Below, in pieces: positions 46,536 through 55,651 of a DNA stretch of 64,000 nt (position 1 is the first letter of the stretch; the number at the start of each line of letters is the position of its first letter). Source of the stretch: Paraburkholderia ginsengisoli NBRC 100965. Its GTDB lineage: Bacteria > Pseudomonadota > Gammaproteobacteria > Burkholderiales > Burkholderiaceae. A model generated the notes under the pieces. It was not told where the DNA came from. It ran no database searches and saw nothing but the letters and a program-made list of their open reading frames with translations. A program made the translations under genes and the position numbers. Where the stretch lies: contig NZ_BBJF01000003.1 in the NCBI RefSeq assembly GCF_000739735.1, positions 248,001 to 312,000 on the forward strand. Reading direction: 5' to 3'.

Positions 46536-48260
46536 ATGGACGCTGTTGCCTACGACGCGTCGCCGGTGCTGATCGTCGGGGCGGGTCCGACCGGACTCGC
46601 CGCAGCGATGAGTCTCGCGCGTGCCCATATTCCCGTGCGTCTGATCGACAAAGCGATGCAGCCGAACCCCTATTCGCGGGCCATCGGCATACAGGCGCGC
46701 ACGCTCGAACTGCTCGAACAGCATCGGCTGATCGAACCGTTTCTCGAACTCGGTCATCGCGCACGCATCGCCAATCTGTTTTCGAACGGCATGCGGCTCG
46801 CGCAACTCGATTTCGATCCGCTGCATACGCGTTATCCGTATCTGCTGTTTCTCGACCAGTCCGTGACCGAGCGTCTGCTCACCGAGCATCTCGCGACACT
46901 GGGCGTGACGATCGAGCGGGGCGTCGAACTGACGATGTTCTCGCAGGGCGCCGCGGGCCTTCAGGCGACGCTGCGTCGCGCGGACGGTCATACGGAGACA
47001 ATGCGCCCGTCCTACCTGATTGCCGCCGACGGCGCGCACAGTGCGATCCGTCATCGGTTGGGGCTGAGCTTCGAGGGCAAAACCTTCGAGCAGACTTTCC
47101 TGCTCGCCGATCTGCACGCAGAAACCGATTGGCCCGACGACGAGTTCCATATCTTCGCGTCAGGCGAGGGACTGGTGGCGCTGTTTCCGATGGGCCACGG
47201 CCGGCATCGGCTGCTCGCGGATCATGCGATCGAACCGGCCGCGGTCGCCGCGTCACCGACGCCCGCGGTGCTCGGGGAGCCGCCGCTCGACCGCGTGCCG
47301 GCGCCGTCGCTCGAACAATGCAAGGCGCTGATCGCGCGGCGCGTGCGCGAACGCGTCGACGTGTCGGACCTCGCGTGGTCCTCGTATTTCCATTTGAACA
47401 GCCGGATGGTGGACCGCCTGCGCGTCGGCCGCATCTTCCTTGCCGGCGACGCCGCGCACGTGCACAGCCCGGCCGGCGCGCAAGGGATGAATACCGGCAT
47501 TCAGGAGGCGTTCAACCTCGGCTGGAAGCTCGCGCGCGTGATCAAGGGCGCGGCGCCCGACCGCCTGCTCGATACCTACCATCTCGAACGGCATCCGATC
47601 GAGCGCGACGTGCTGCGGCAGACCGGCTTCATCACGCACATGGCCGAGGCCAATCATGGGCCGCTGAAGCTGCTGCGCGAGCGCGTGATGCCGGTGCTGG
47701 CCGCGCTCGGTCCGCTGCGCGATGCCGCGCGCCTGACCATCAGCGAGTTGGCGATTCAATACCGGCGCAGTCCGCTCACGCTCGAACGGGTACTGGACGG
47801 CGGCCCGCGTGCCGGCGAGCGCGCGCCCGATGCGCTGGTGCATGTGGTCGACGGACCGTTGGGACGCGCGCCGGGGGTCGGCTGCATTTTCGACCTGCAC
47901 GATCCGGCTTTCTTCTCGCTGTTTCTGCTGGTGCCGCCGCTGCCCGTCGACGACACGCCGCTCGACCCGGCCGCCAAACATGCGCCGCCGCCGGACCCGG
48001 AACTGGAGCGGCTCGCCGACGAGGTCGAACGCATGCTGCCGGGCGCGGTGCGGATCTGGCGCATCACCGACACGACCGGCGACGGTGGCCCGGCGCTGTC
48101 GGAATCGTATGGACGCACGCGGCCGTCGTTTTATCTGGTGAGGCCGGACGGCTATATCAGCGCGCGCGGGCGCACCGGCTCCGATCTGCACGGGCTGCTG
48201 CGCCATTGCGAAGCGTGGTACGCGGTGGGGGGAGAGATACCGGAGCAGGCGGCGCTGTGA
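46536..48260 (+). CDS. FAD-dependent aromatic monooxygenase (phenol hydroxylase/PheA-TfdB type)
   Basis: A 574-residue flavoprotein hydroxylase: FAD fold VLIVGAGPTGLAAAMSLA at about residues 11-28, the DG motif AADGAHSAIRHRLGL near 165 and the GD motif FLAGDAAHVHSPAGAQGMN near 305. The C-terminal part (about 400-574) is thioredoxin-like as in phenol and 2,4-dichlorophenol hydroxylases. It uses NAD(P)H and O2 to hydroxylate an aromatic compound. It converges on the formate dehydrogenase operon. Confidence 0.88.
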   Translation: MDAVAYDASPVLIVGAGPTGLAAAMSLARAHIPVRLIDKAMQPNPYSRAIGIQARTLELLEQHRLIEPFLELGHRARIANLFSNGMRLAQLDFDPLHTRYPYLLFLDQSVTERLLTEHLATLGVTIERGVELTMFSQGAAGLQATLRRADGHTETMRPSYLIAADGAHSAIRHRLGLSFEGKTFEQTFLLADLHAETDWPDDEFHIFASGEGLVALFPMGHGRHRLLADHAIEPAAVAASPTPAVLGEPPLDRVPAPSLEQCKALIARRVRERVDVSDLAWSSYFHLNSRMVDRLRVGRIFLAGDAAHVHSPAGAQGMNTGIQEAFNLGWKLARVIKGAAPDRLLDTYHLERHPIERDVLRQTGFITHMAEANHGPLKLLRERVMPVLAALGPLRDAARLTISELAIQYRRSPLTLERVLDGGPRAGERAPDALVHVVDGPLGRAPGVGCIFDLHDPAFFSLFLLVPPLPVDDTPLDPAAKHAPPPDPELERLADEVERMLPGAVRIWRITDTTGDGGPALSESYGRTRPSFYLVRPDGYISARGRTGSDLHGLLRHCEAWYAVGGEIPEQAAL

Positions 48261-48306
48261 CGTGCGCCGCGCCAGGAGAGCGGGGCGGGCGCCGCCGCGC
48301 CGCCGC

Positions 48307-48570
48307 TTAAACCGTCGATGCCGCCGCGGGCGTCAACTGCTCGCGATGCCGGACGAGCGCTTCCCTGACGAAGCCCGACAGTTCGATGCCGTCCGCGCCG
48401 TTTACACCCGGCGCCTCGTCGAGCGCCGCCAGCAGTGCGCGGCGCATGCGCGGCTCCCAGAAGCGGCGAATATGATCGGCGACGCCGGTGAGCGCTTCGT
48501 CGTGATCCGGCATCGACTCGAAGAAGTCGCCGATCCGGTTCGCCATGTCGATCAGGTTCTGAGTGTCCAT
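48307..48570 (-). CDS. fdsD: formate dehydrogenase delta subunit
   Basis: An 87-residue small protein of the FdsD type: LIDMANRIGDFFESMPDHDEAL near the N-terminus and VADHIRRFWEPRMRRALLA in the middle, both well conserved in the family. Its role is structural or in maturation of the NAD-dependent formate dehydrogenase. It starts 8 bases after fdsA ends. Confidence 0.9.
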   Translation of the reverse strand: MDTQNLIDMANRIGDFFESMPDHDEALTGVADHIRRFWEPRMRRALLAALDEAPGVNGADGIELSGFVREALVRHREQLTPAAASTV

Positions 48571-48578
48571 CGCTCGCC

Positions 48579-51536
48579 TCACTTGCCCGATGTCGTGTTG
48601 GCCAGCTCGCGCTGTCTCAGCAGATCGAGCTGCTCGTCGTTAAAGCGCGAGTAGTCCTGCTGCCATTGCGACGGCTGTTCGACCGGCGTGACCTGCACCG
48701 CGGTCACCTTGTACTCCGGACAATTGGTCGCCCAGTCCGAGCTATCGGTGGTGATCACGTTCGCGCCCGATTCGGGGAAGTGGAACGTCGTATAAACGAC
48801 ACCCGGCTGCATCCGCTCGGTCACCTTCGCGCGCAACACGGTCTGTCCCGCACGCGATTCGATGCCGACCCAGTCGTCGGTCTTGATGCCGCGTTCCTCG
48901 GCATCGTGCGGGTGAATTTCGAGCCGGTCCTCGTCGTGCCAGCGCGAGTTTTCAGTGCGGCGCGTTTGCGCGCCCACGTTGTATTGCGACAGGATGCGGC
49001 CGGTCGTGAGCAGCATCGGAAATTTGCGTGTGACCTTCTCCGGCGACGCGATGAACTTCGTGATCACGAACTTGCCCTTGCCGCGCACGAAAGCGTCGAC
49101 GTGCATGGTCGGCGTACCGTCCGGCGCGTTTTCGTTGCACGGCCACTGGATGCTGCCGAGTTCGTCGAGCTTCCGATACGACACGCCGTGGAAGGTCGGC
49201 GTGAGACGCGCGATCTCGTCCATGATCTGCGACGGATGCGTGTAGTCCATGTCATAGCCGAGCGCGCGCGAGAGCAGAATCGTCGCTTCCCAGTCGGCGT
49301 AGCCGGCGAGCGGCGGCATCACCTTGCGCACGCGCGAGATGCGGCGCTCCGCGTTGGTGAAGGTGCCGTCCTTTTCGAGGAACGACGAGCCGGGCAGCAG
49401 CACGTGCGCGTACTTGGCGGTCTCGTTGAGAAAGATGTCCTGCACGACGATGCATTCCATCGCCGACAGCGCCGCCGATACATGATGCGTGTTCGGGTCC
49501 GACTGCACGATGTCCTCGCCCTGGCAGTAGAGGCCCTTGAAGGTGCCATGCACGGCGGCGTCGAACATGTTCGGAATGCGCAGACCGGGCTCGGGTTGCA
49601 GCGTGATGTTCCACGCGTCCTCGAACAGCGTGCGCGTGATCGTATCGCTGATGTGTCGATAACCCGGCAGTTCGTGCGGGAACGAGCCCATGTCGCACGA
49701 ACCCTGCACGTTGTTCTGACCGCGCAGCGGATTCACGCCCACCCCTTCGCGGCCGATGTTGCCGGTCGCCATCGCGAGGTTGGCGATGCCCATCACCATC
49801 GTCGAGCCTTGCGCGTGTTCGGTGACGCCGAGGCCATAGTAGATCGCGGCGTTACCGCCCGTCGCGTAGATGCGCGCGGCTTCGCGCACCTGCTGGGCCG
49901 GCACGCCGGTCAGCGCTTCGGTGGCCTCCGGCGCGTTCTCCGGCAGCGCGACGAAATCGCGCCACTGGTCGAATGCACGCGCTTCGCAACGCTCGGCGAT
50001 GAACGCTTCGTTCATCAGACCTTCGGTCACGATCACATGGGCAAGCGCGTTGACGACCGCGACGTTGGTGCCCGGTCGCAATTGCAGATGGTGCGACGCC
50101 TTCACATGCGGCGTATCGACGATATCGATGCGACGCGGATCGACGACGATCAGCTTCGCGCCTTCACGCACGCGACGCTTCAGACGCGAGCCGAACACCG
50201 GATGGCCGTCGGTCGGGTTCGCGCCGATCACCATGATGACGTCGGCCTTATCGACCGAGGCGAACGTCTGCGTGCCCGCCGACTCGCCGAGCGTCGTCTT
50301 CAGGCCATAGCCGGTCGGCGAGTGGCACACACGCGCGCAGGTGTCGACGTTGTTGTTGCCGAACGCGGCGCGCACGAGCTTCTGCACCAGATACGTTTCT
50401 TCGTTCGTGCAACGCGACGACGTGATGCCGCCGATCGAATCGCGCCCATGCTTCGCCTGAATGCGGCGGAACTCCGACGCGGCATAGCTGATCGCTTCTT
50501 CCCAGCTGACTTCGCGCCACGGGTCGGTGATTTTTGCGCGGATCATCGGCTTCGTGATGCGGTCCTTGTGCGTCGCGTAACCCCACGCGAAGCGGCCTTT
50601 CACGCACGCGTGGCCTTCGTTCGCCTGGCCGTTCTTGTGCGGCACCATCCGCACGACCTGGTTGCCCTTCATCTCCGCCTTGAACGAGCAACCGACGCCG
50701 CAATACGCGCAAGTGGTGACGACCGAATGCTCAGGCTGGCCGAGCATGATCACGGACTTTTCCTGCAACGTCGCGGTCGGGCACGCGGCGACGCACGCGC
50801 CGCACGATACGCATTCCGAGTCCATGAACGGCTGGCTCTCGCTTGCCGCCACGCGTGATTCGAAACCGCGCGCCGCGATGGTCAGCGCGAATGTCCCCTG
50901 GGTTTCCTCGCATGCGCGCACGCAGCGATTGCAGACGATGCACTTCGACGGGTCGTACGTGAAGTACGGATTCGACTCGTCCTTTTTGTCCTTCAGGTGA
51001 TTCACGCCGTCGAAGCCGTAGCGCACTTCGCGCAGGCCGGTCACGCCCGCCATGTCCTGCAGTTCGCAGTCGCCGTTGGCGGGGCAGGTGAGGCAGTCGA
51101 GCGGGTGATCGGAGATGTACAGCTCCATCACGTTGCGGCGCAGCGATTGCAGACGATCGGTCTGCGTGCGGACCTTCATGCCCGCCTCGACCGGCGTCGT
51201 GCACGACGCGGGATAACCGCGCCGTCCTTCGATTTCGACGAGGCACAGCCGGCACGAGCCGAACGGTTCGAGCGAGTCGGTCGCGCACAGCTTCGGCACG
51301 TTGACGCCGGCTTCGGCGGCGGCGCGCATCACCGAGGTGCCGGCCGGCACCGTCACCGCCTGGCCGTCGATTTCAAGCGTGACGTCGACGTCCGCGTGAC
51401 GCGCGGGCGTGCCGTAGTCAGTGTCGTCGAGGAACGAGCGGTTGGTGCGTTGCTGCGTTTGCGCGGGCGCCTGCGATTTGCACGCGCAGTTGCCGGAACC
51501 GCAGCCGCCGGAGGGAGAGTTGAGCATGTCGGACAT
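48579..51536 (-). CDS. fdsA: NAD-dependent formate dehydrogenase alpha subunit (Mo/W, bis-MGD)
   Basis: A 985-residue catalytic subunit oxidising formate to CO2. The N-terminal [2Fe-2S] domain (LCATDSLEPFGSCRLCLVEI, about 80-100), a His/Cys [4Fe-4S] site in HPLDCLTCPANGDC, two ferredoxin clusters (CIVCNRCVRAC, CVSCGACVAAC) and a [4Fe-4S] site CAYCGVGC precede the molybdopterin domains. The active-site ligand is Cys404 in CARVCHSPTG, a TGC codon, so it is not a selenoenzyme. ATG 51536 has AGGAG six bases away; the open frame further upstream is antisense to fdsB sequence. Confidence 0.96.
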   Translation of the reverse strand: MSDMLNSPSGGCGSGNCACKSQAPAQTQQRTNRSFLDDTDYGTPARHADVDVTLEIDGQAVTVPAGTSVMRAAAEAGVNVPKLCATDSLEPFGSCRLCLVEIEGRRGYPASCTTPVEAGMKVRTQTDRLQSLRRNVMELYISDHPLDCLTCPANGDCELQDMAGVTGLREVRYGFDGVNHLKDKKDESNPYFTYDPSKCIVCNRCVRACEETQGTFALTIAARGFESRVAASESQPFMDSECVSCGACVAACPTATLQEKSVIMLGQPEHSVVTTCAYCGVGCSFKAEMKGNQVVRMVPHKNGQANEGHACVKGRFAWGYATHKDRITKPMIRAKITDPWREVSWEEAISYAASEFRRIQAKHGRDSIGGITSSRCTNEETYLVQKLVRAAFGNNNVDTCARVCHSPTGYGLKTTLGESAGTQTFASVDKADVIMVIGANPTDGHPVFGSRLKRRVREGAKLIVVDPRRIDIVDTPHVKASHHLQLRPGTNVAVVNALAHVIVTEGLMNEAFIAERCEARAFDQWRDFVALPENAPEATEALTGVPAQQVREAARIYATGGNAAIYYGLGVTEHAQGSTMVMGIANLAMATGNIGREGVGVNPLRGQNNVQGSCDMGSFPHELPGYRHISDTITRTLFEDAWNITLQPEPGLRIPNMFDAAVHGTFKGLYCQGEDIVQSDPNTHHVSAALSAMECIVVQDIFLNETAKYAHVLLPGSSFLEKDGTFTNAERRISRVRKVMPPLAGYADWEATILLSRALGYDMDYTHPSQIMDEIARLTPTFHGVSYRKLDELGSIQWPCNENAPDGTPTMHVDAFVRGKGKFVITKFIASPEKVTRKFPMLLTTGRILSQYNVGAQTRRTENSRWHDEDRLEIHPHDAEERGIKTDDWVGIESRAGQTVLRAKVTERMQPGVVYTTFHFPESGANVITTDSSDWATNCPEYKVTAVQVTPVEQPSQWQQDYSRFNDEQLDLLRQRELANTTSGK

Positions 51537-51550
51537 GATGGGCTCCTGGG

Positions 51551-53119
51551 TCAGGCCGCGGCCTTGGGCACGCTGTGGGTTGCATCGGCGAGACCGAAGT
51601 CTTCGGGGAAATGATCGAGCGCGGACAGCACCGGGAACGGCGTCATGCCGCCCATCGCGCACAGCGAGCCGGACACCATCGTGTCGCACAGATCGCGCAG
51701 CAGTTGCACCTGACGCGTGGACGTGTCGCCGTTGCGAATCCGTGCGATCACTTCTACGCCGCGCGTCGAGCCGATCCGGCACGGCGTGCACTTGCCGCAC
51801 GATTCGAGCGCGCAGAAGTGCATCGCGTACTGCGCGAGTTCGGCGAGGTTCGACGTGTCGTCGTGCACGACCAGCCCGCCGTGACCGACCACCGCGCCGA
51901 CGGCCGCATACGCCTCGTAGTCCAGCGGAATGTCCCACTGGCTTTCGGGCAGGTACGTGCCGAGCGGGCCGCCCACCTGCACCGCGCGCGCCGGCCGCCC
52001 GCTTGCCGTGCCGCCGCCGTAGTCGTAGAGCAGTTCGCGCAGCGTCACGCCGAACGCGAGTTCGACGAGGCCGCCTTGCTTCACGTTGCCGGCCAACTGG
52101 AACGGCAGCGTGCCGCGCGAGCGGCCCATGCCGAAGTCTTTGTAGAACGCTGCGCCGCGCGCGAAGATGATCGGCACCGTGGCGAGCGTGATCACGTTGT
52201 TGATCACGCTCGGCTGGCCGAACAGCCCCGAGAGTGCCGGCACCGGCGGCTTTGCGCGGACGATCCCGCGCTTGCCCTCGAGCGATTCCAGCAGCGCGGT
52301 TTCCTCGCCGCATACATACGAGCCCGCGCCCTTCGCGACGAACAGCTCGAAGCGATGCGCGGACGAGCCGAGCACGCTGTCGCCGAGCCAGCCGGCGGCG
52401 CGCGCGCGGGCGATGGCCGCTTCGAGCGTCGCGATCGAATGCGGGTATTCGCTGCGCACGTAGATGTAGCCGACTGTCGCGCCGGTCACGACACCCGCGA
52501 TGATCATCCCTTCGATCAGCATGTACGGATCGCTTTCCATCACGAGGCGATCGGAGAAGGTGCCGGAGTCGCCTTCGTCGGCATTGCAGACCACGTACTT
52601 CTGCGCCGCTTGCGCGCCGCGCACCGTGCGCCATTTGATGCCGGCGGGGAACGCCGCGCCGCCACGGCCGCGCAGACCGGAGTCGATCAACGCGGCGCAG
52701 GCGGCGTCGCCGTCGGTTTCCAGCGCGCGGCGCAAGCCTTCGAGGCCGCCGTGCGCGACGTAGTCGGCGATGGAAAGCGGGTCGGTGATGCCGATGCGTG
52801 CGAAGGTCAGGCGCTGTTGCTTCTTCAGATAGGGAATCTCGTCGACCACGCCGACGCGCCGCGCATGCTCGCCGCCTGCGACGAAGCCGGCGTCGAACAG
52901 CGCGGCGACGTCATCGGCTTCGACGTTCGCGTAACCGATGCGGCCTTCCGCCGTGGCGACTTCGACGAGCGGTTCGAGCCACAGCAGACCGCGCGAACCG
53001 TTGCGCACCAGCTCGATCTCGATGCCGCGGCGTGCGGCCTCGGCTTCGATCGCTTGCGCCAGCGCATCGGCGCCGAGCGCGAGCGCCGACGAATCGCGGG
53101 GAACATAGATGCGCGTCAT
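51551..53119 (-). CDS. fdsB: NAD-dependent formate dehydrogenase beta subunit (FMN, NAD, 4Fe-4S)
   Basis: A 522-residue NuoF/NuoE-like diaphorase subunit. A thioredoxin-like N-terminal part (about 1-100) is followed by GLRGRGGAAFPAGIKW (FMN/NAD site, about 150), NADEGDSGTFSDR and GAGSYVCGEETALLESLEGK, then the [4Fe-4S] motif ESCGKCTPCRIG near residue 438. It passes electrons from FdsA to NAD+. It overlaps the stop of fdsG by 4 bases. Confidence 0.96.
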   Translation of the reverse strand: MTRIYVPRDSSALALGADALAQAIEAEAARRGIEIELVRNGSRGLLWLEPLVEVATAEGRIGYANVEADDVAALFDAGFVAGGEHARRVGVVDEIPYLKKQQRLTFARIGITDPLSIADYVAHGGLEGLRRALETDGDAACAALIDSGLRGRGGAAFPAGIKWRTVRGAQAAQKYVVCNADEGDSGTFSDRLVMESDPYMLIEGMIIAGVVTGATVGYIYVRSEYPHSIATLEAAIARARAAGWLGDSVLGSSAHRFELFVAKGAGSYVCGEETALLESLEGKRGIVRAKPPVPALSGLFGQPSVINNVITLATVPIIFARGAAFYKDFGMGRSRGTLPFQLAGNVKQGGLVELAFGVTLRELLYDYGGGTASGRPARAVQVGGPLGTYLPESQWDIPLDYEAYAAVGAVVGHGGLVVHDDTSNLAELAQYAMHFCALESCGKCTPCRIGSTRGVEVIARIRNGDTSTRQVQLLRDLCDTMVSGSLCAMGGMTPFPVLSALDHFPEDFGLADATHSVPKAAA

Positions 53120-53601
53120 GCCGTCACCTCCACGCACTTACTGGCGGCCGCGAAGATCGCGTCGAATTTTTGCGGCGAGACCCGCGCGTGCAGCGTGCCG
53201 TTGACCATCATCGCCGGGGACAGCGCGCATTGGCCGAGGCAATACACCGACTCCAGTTCCACCGTCGCGCCGGGTTGATGGTCGGCATCGAAGCGGCAAC
53301 CGGTGTGCGACTCGATATGCCGCGCGAGCGCTTCGGTGCCCATGCTGCGGCACGCTTCCGCGCGGCACAGTTGCACCGTGACCGGCGCGGCGGGCTCGCT
53401 GCGGAAGTGGTGGTAGTAGGTGATGACGCCGTGCACTTCGGCGCGCGACAGGCTCAGCGCACGCGCGAGCGGCGCAACCGCGGCGGGCGGCACGTAGCCG
53501 AGTTCGTCCTGAATCGCGTGCAACACCGCAAGCAGCGACATGCCGGGGCGCGCGTGACGCTGCACGAGTTGATCCGGCGCGATGGCATGGGAATCGTCCA
53601 A
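53116..53601 (-). CDS. fdsG: NAD-dependent formate dehydrogenase gamma subunit
   Basis: A 161-residue thioredoxin-like [2Fe-2S] protein of the NuoE type, with cluster ligands in LCRAEACRSMG (about residue 80) and YCLGQCALSP (about 120). The start is a TTG at 53601: the strong ribosome site AGGAGGAG lies six bases upstream of it, while the first ATG in frame would cut into the conserved helix. First gene of the fdsGBA-D operon. Confidence 0.93.
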   Translation of the reverse strand: MDDSHAIAPDQLVQRHARPGMSLLAVLHAIQDELGYVPPAAVAPLARALSLSRAEVHGVITYYHHFRSEPAAPVTVQLCRAEACRSMGTEALARHIESHTGCRFDADHQPGATVELESVYCLGQCALSPAMMVNGTLHARVSPQKFDAIFAAASKCVEVTA

Positions 53602-53734
53602 GGGGGGCTCCTCCTAAGTCATATATGCACTTGTTATTCATAAAGCGTGCACTTATGCTTCGTTTATTCAGTATGGTATGGCTGAACGATAGGCGGGCCG
53701 GACGGTGTACGCAATAGGAAGGAGTTGAACATAT
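53602..53734. promoter_or_regulatory. divergent promoter with direct-repeat operator for the fds operon
   Basis: Between fdsG and the ModE-like regulator. Two copies of TGCACTT (53626-53632 and 53648-53654) are exactly 22 bases apart, i.e. two helical turns, each followed by a TTATTCA-like element (53634-53640 and 53664-53670). The block is AT-rich compared with its flanks. It is the natural binding place for the adjacent regulator (inference). Confidence 0.5.
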
Positions 53735-54823
53735 ATGATCCGAATCGAGTGTCAGGCGCAACTGGTAGTGAAGGGCGCGGACGGCCGCGAGGCCAGCCTG
53801 TCGGACGTGGTGCCGCTGCTTGCGTTCGTCGACGAATCCGGCAGCATCGCGCAGGCGGCCGCGCTTAAGGGTTTGTCCTACCGACATGCGTGGGGTTTGT
53901 TGCGCAGCATCGAAGAGCGTCTGGGTGGTCCGCTGATTGCTAAGGAGCGTGGCCGTGGCTCAGTGCTCTCCGAACTCGGGCAGGCCGTGTTGCGCGCGCA
54001 GCGACTGTGCGGCGAGCGGCTCGACGGCAACATGCAGGCGCTCGCGAGCGAGGTGGCGAGCGACCTGAACCGCTGGCTCGCGCCGCCCACCGACGACGTG
54101 CGGATTCACGCGTCGCATGGCTATGCGGTGGCCGCGCTGGTGACGGCGCTCGTCGCGAACGATCTGCCGGTCGACATCAAATACCGCGACAGCGCCGACG
54201 CGGTCAGCGCCCTCGCGCGCGGCGAGTGTGATCTCGCAGGTTTTCACCTGCCGCTCGGCGAGTTCCGCGCGGCCTGCGCCGATACCTACCGGCGTTGGCT
54301 CGATCCACAGCGCCACGTGCTCGTGCATCTCACGCGACGCAAGCAGGGGCTGTTCATCGGCAAGGGCAATCCGAAACGGATCGCCGGCCTGGGCGATCTG
54401 GCGCGCGACGACATCCGCTTCGTCAATCGTCAGCCCGGCTCGGGCACGCGCATGCTGCTCGATCTCGCGCTGCGCCAGCTCGGCATCGACCCGGACCGGG
54501 TCAACGGCTACGCGTCGACCGAACTCACGCATTCGGCGATTGCGGCATTCGTCGCGAGCGGCATGGCGGACGTGGGCTTCGGCGTGGAGCCGGCGGCGCA
54601 TCACTTCGGGCTCGACTTCATGCCGATCGTCGACGAGGACTATTACTTCGCGTGCGACCGCGCGAATTTCGAACGCGCGCCGCTCGCCACCGTGATCGAC
54701 CTGCTGCGCGGCAGCGCGTTTCGCCATAGCGTCGAGCATCTCGACGGCTACGATCCGCGCGACTGCGGCAAGCTGGTCGATCTCGCCGCCGGCCTCGCCG
54801 GCTCTGGCGACGCGGCGGTGTAA
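53735..54823 (+). CDS. ModE-like regulator with periplasmic-binding-type effector domain (FdsR-like)
   Basis: A 362-residue regulator. Residues about 30-100 are a LysR/ModE-type winged helix (GSIAQAAALKGLSYRHAWGL, then GPLIAKERGRGSVLSELG). Residues about 120-355 are a type-2 periplasmic-binding-protein domain (HASHGYAVAALVTAL, FVNRQPGSGTRMLLDLAL, FGVEPAAHHFGLDFMPI), likely sensing formate or an oxyanion such as molybdate. Divergent from fdsG, as fdsR in Cupriavidus, so it probably regulates the formate dehydrogenase operon. Confidence 0.85.
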   Translation: MIRIECQAQLVVKGADGREASLSDVVPLLAFVDESGSIAQAAALKGLSYRHAWGLLRSIEERLGGPLIAKERGRGSVLSELGQAVLRAQRLCGERLDGNMQALASEVASDLNRWLAPPTDDVRIHASHGYAVAALVTALVANDLPVDIKYRDSADAVSALARGECDLAGFHLPLGEFRAACADTYRRWLDPQRHVLVHLTRRKQGLFIGKGNPKRIAGLGDLARDDIRFVNRQPGSGTRMLLDLALRQLGIDPDRVNGYASTELTHSAIAAFVASGMADVGFGVEPAAHHFGLDFMPIVDEDYYFACDRANFERAPLATVIDLLRGSAFRHSVEHLDGYDPRDCGKLVDLAAGLAGSGDAAV

Positions 54824-54932
54824 GAGGCTGTAAACTTCGGTCAGCCCGCGGCGCTGCGCAGCGCCGCTGTTTCCGCTAATCTCTGAACTTCCGTTTCCGC
54901 CTTAACCTCGCGCCACGCCGCGCTGACTCGAT

Positions 54933-55199
54933 ATGAAAGCTCTTTTCCACGCATGTGCCGCCGCCGCGACCGCGGGTGCGCTGCTCGCCACCGCTTCGGT
55001 TGCATGTGCACAAAATTCACCCGGCGTGCCGGGCGGCATCCTGCAAGACGAGTTCCGTCTTGCCGAGCATCCGCAAATGCCGTTCGCCGCGTCGGCGCCC
55101 TCGGACAAATATCAGTCCGGCAAAAAATCGTCGATGCGCAAGCGCGGCGACATGGGCGATCCGAACGGCTGCAATCTGCAGTGTCCTAAAGACGAATAA
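54933..55199 (+). CDS. small secreted hypothetical protein
   Basis: An 88-residue protein with a clear signal peptide (ending ATASVACA before QNSPGVPGG), leaving about 62 mature residues. The mature part is Pro/Ser/Lys-rich with two Cys near the C-terminus in DPNGCNLQCPKDE, close enough for one small disulfide loop. Not recognised. It ends at a strong terminator and stands alone. Confidence 0.65.
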   Translation: MKALFHACAAAATAGALLATASVACAQNSPGVPGGILQDEFRLAEHPQMPFAASAPSDKYQSGKKSSMRKRGDMGDPNGCNLQCPKDE

Positions 55200-55211
55200 C
55201 GTTCTGTACAC

Positions 55212-55246
55212 GGCGGCGCCGGCGTTGCACCGGCGCCGCCTTTTTT
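55212..55246 (+). terminator. rho-independent terminator
   Basis: An 11-bp GC stem GGCGGCGCCGG (55212-55222) with CCGGCGCCGCC (55230-55240), then six T. It ends the small secreted protein gene. Confidence 0.9.
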
Positions 55247-55282
55247 ACGGCCGAGGTTCCATCGGCCAATCCTCAATGACTG

Positions 55283-55651
55283 TCAAGGCTTGGCTGTGTG
55301 CCACATGTCCTTGAAGCCGTCTCCCTTCGCATCCCCCGCCTGCTTGTCTGCCGCGTAGAGATACAGCGGATGGCCCTTGTACGCCCATTGCTGCTTGCCG
55401 TCGGCGCTCGGGATCAGCGTCCAGTCGCCCGACGGTTTATCGGTCGGGCCCGCCGTGGCCGCCGGCCAGTTGCTCATGCAGCCGCCGGTGCAGGCGCTCA
55501 CGCCGGGCTTGGTGTCTTTGTCGAACGTGTAGAGCGTCATGCCGTCCGCGTTGACGAAGCGGCCGTTGTTCAGCTTGGGCGGATCGGCGAAGGCGCTGTG
55601 TTGCAGCGCGACCAGCGCGAGCGGGGCGAGGAAAAGAATTGTCTTGCGCAT
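55283..55651 (-). CDS. COG4315-type secreted protein
   Basis: A 122-residue protein with a signal peptide (ILFLAPLALVALQHSAFA) and a repeat-type domain with two copies of the Y-x-[FWY]-x-x-D motif (LYTFDKDTKPG and LYLYAADKQAG), each followed by a short Cys or Gly loop (SACTGGCMSNWPA). Members of this family are small periplasmic or lipid-bound proteins of unknown function. A TATACT -10 is seen upstream on the minus strand. Confidence 0.85.
   Translation of the reverse strand: MRKTILFLAPLALVALQHSAFADPPKLNNGRFVNADGMTLYTFDKDTKPGVSACTGGCMSNWPAATAGPTDKPSGDWTLIPSADGKQQWAYKGHPLYLYAADKQAGDAKGDGFKDMWHTAKP

Noticed and set aside
50320..50340. Possible selenocysteine in formate dehydrogenase
   Set aside because: The active-site codon is TGC (Cys404), not TGA, and no SECIS is needed.
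48579..52634. Very long frame of 1351 codons including fdsA
   Set aside because: The first 365 codons overlap fdsB in another frame and lack any domain; ATG 51536 with a strong ribosome site is the real fdsA start.
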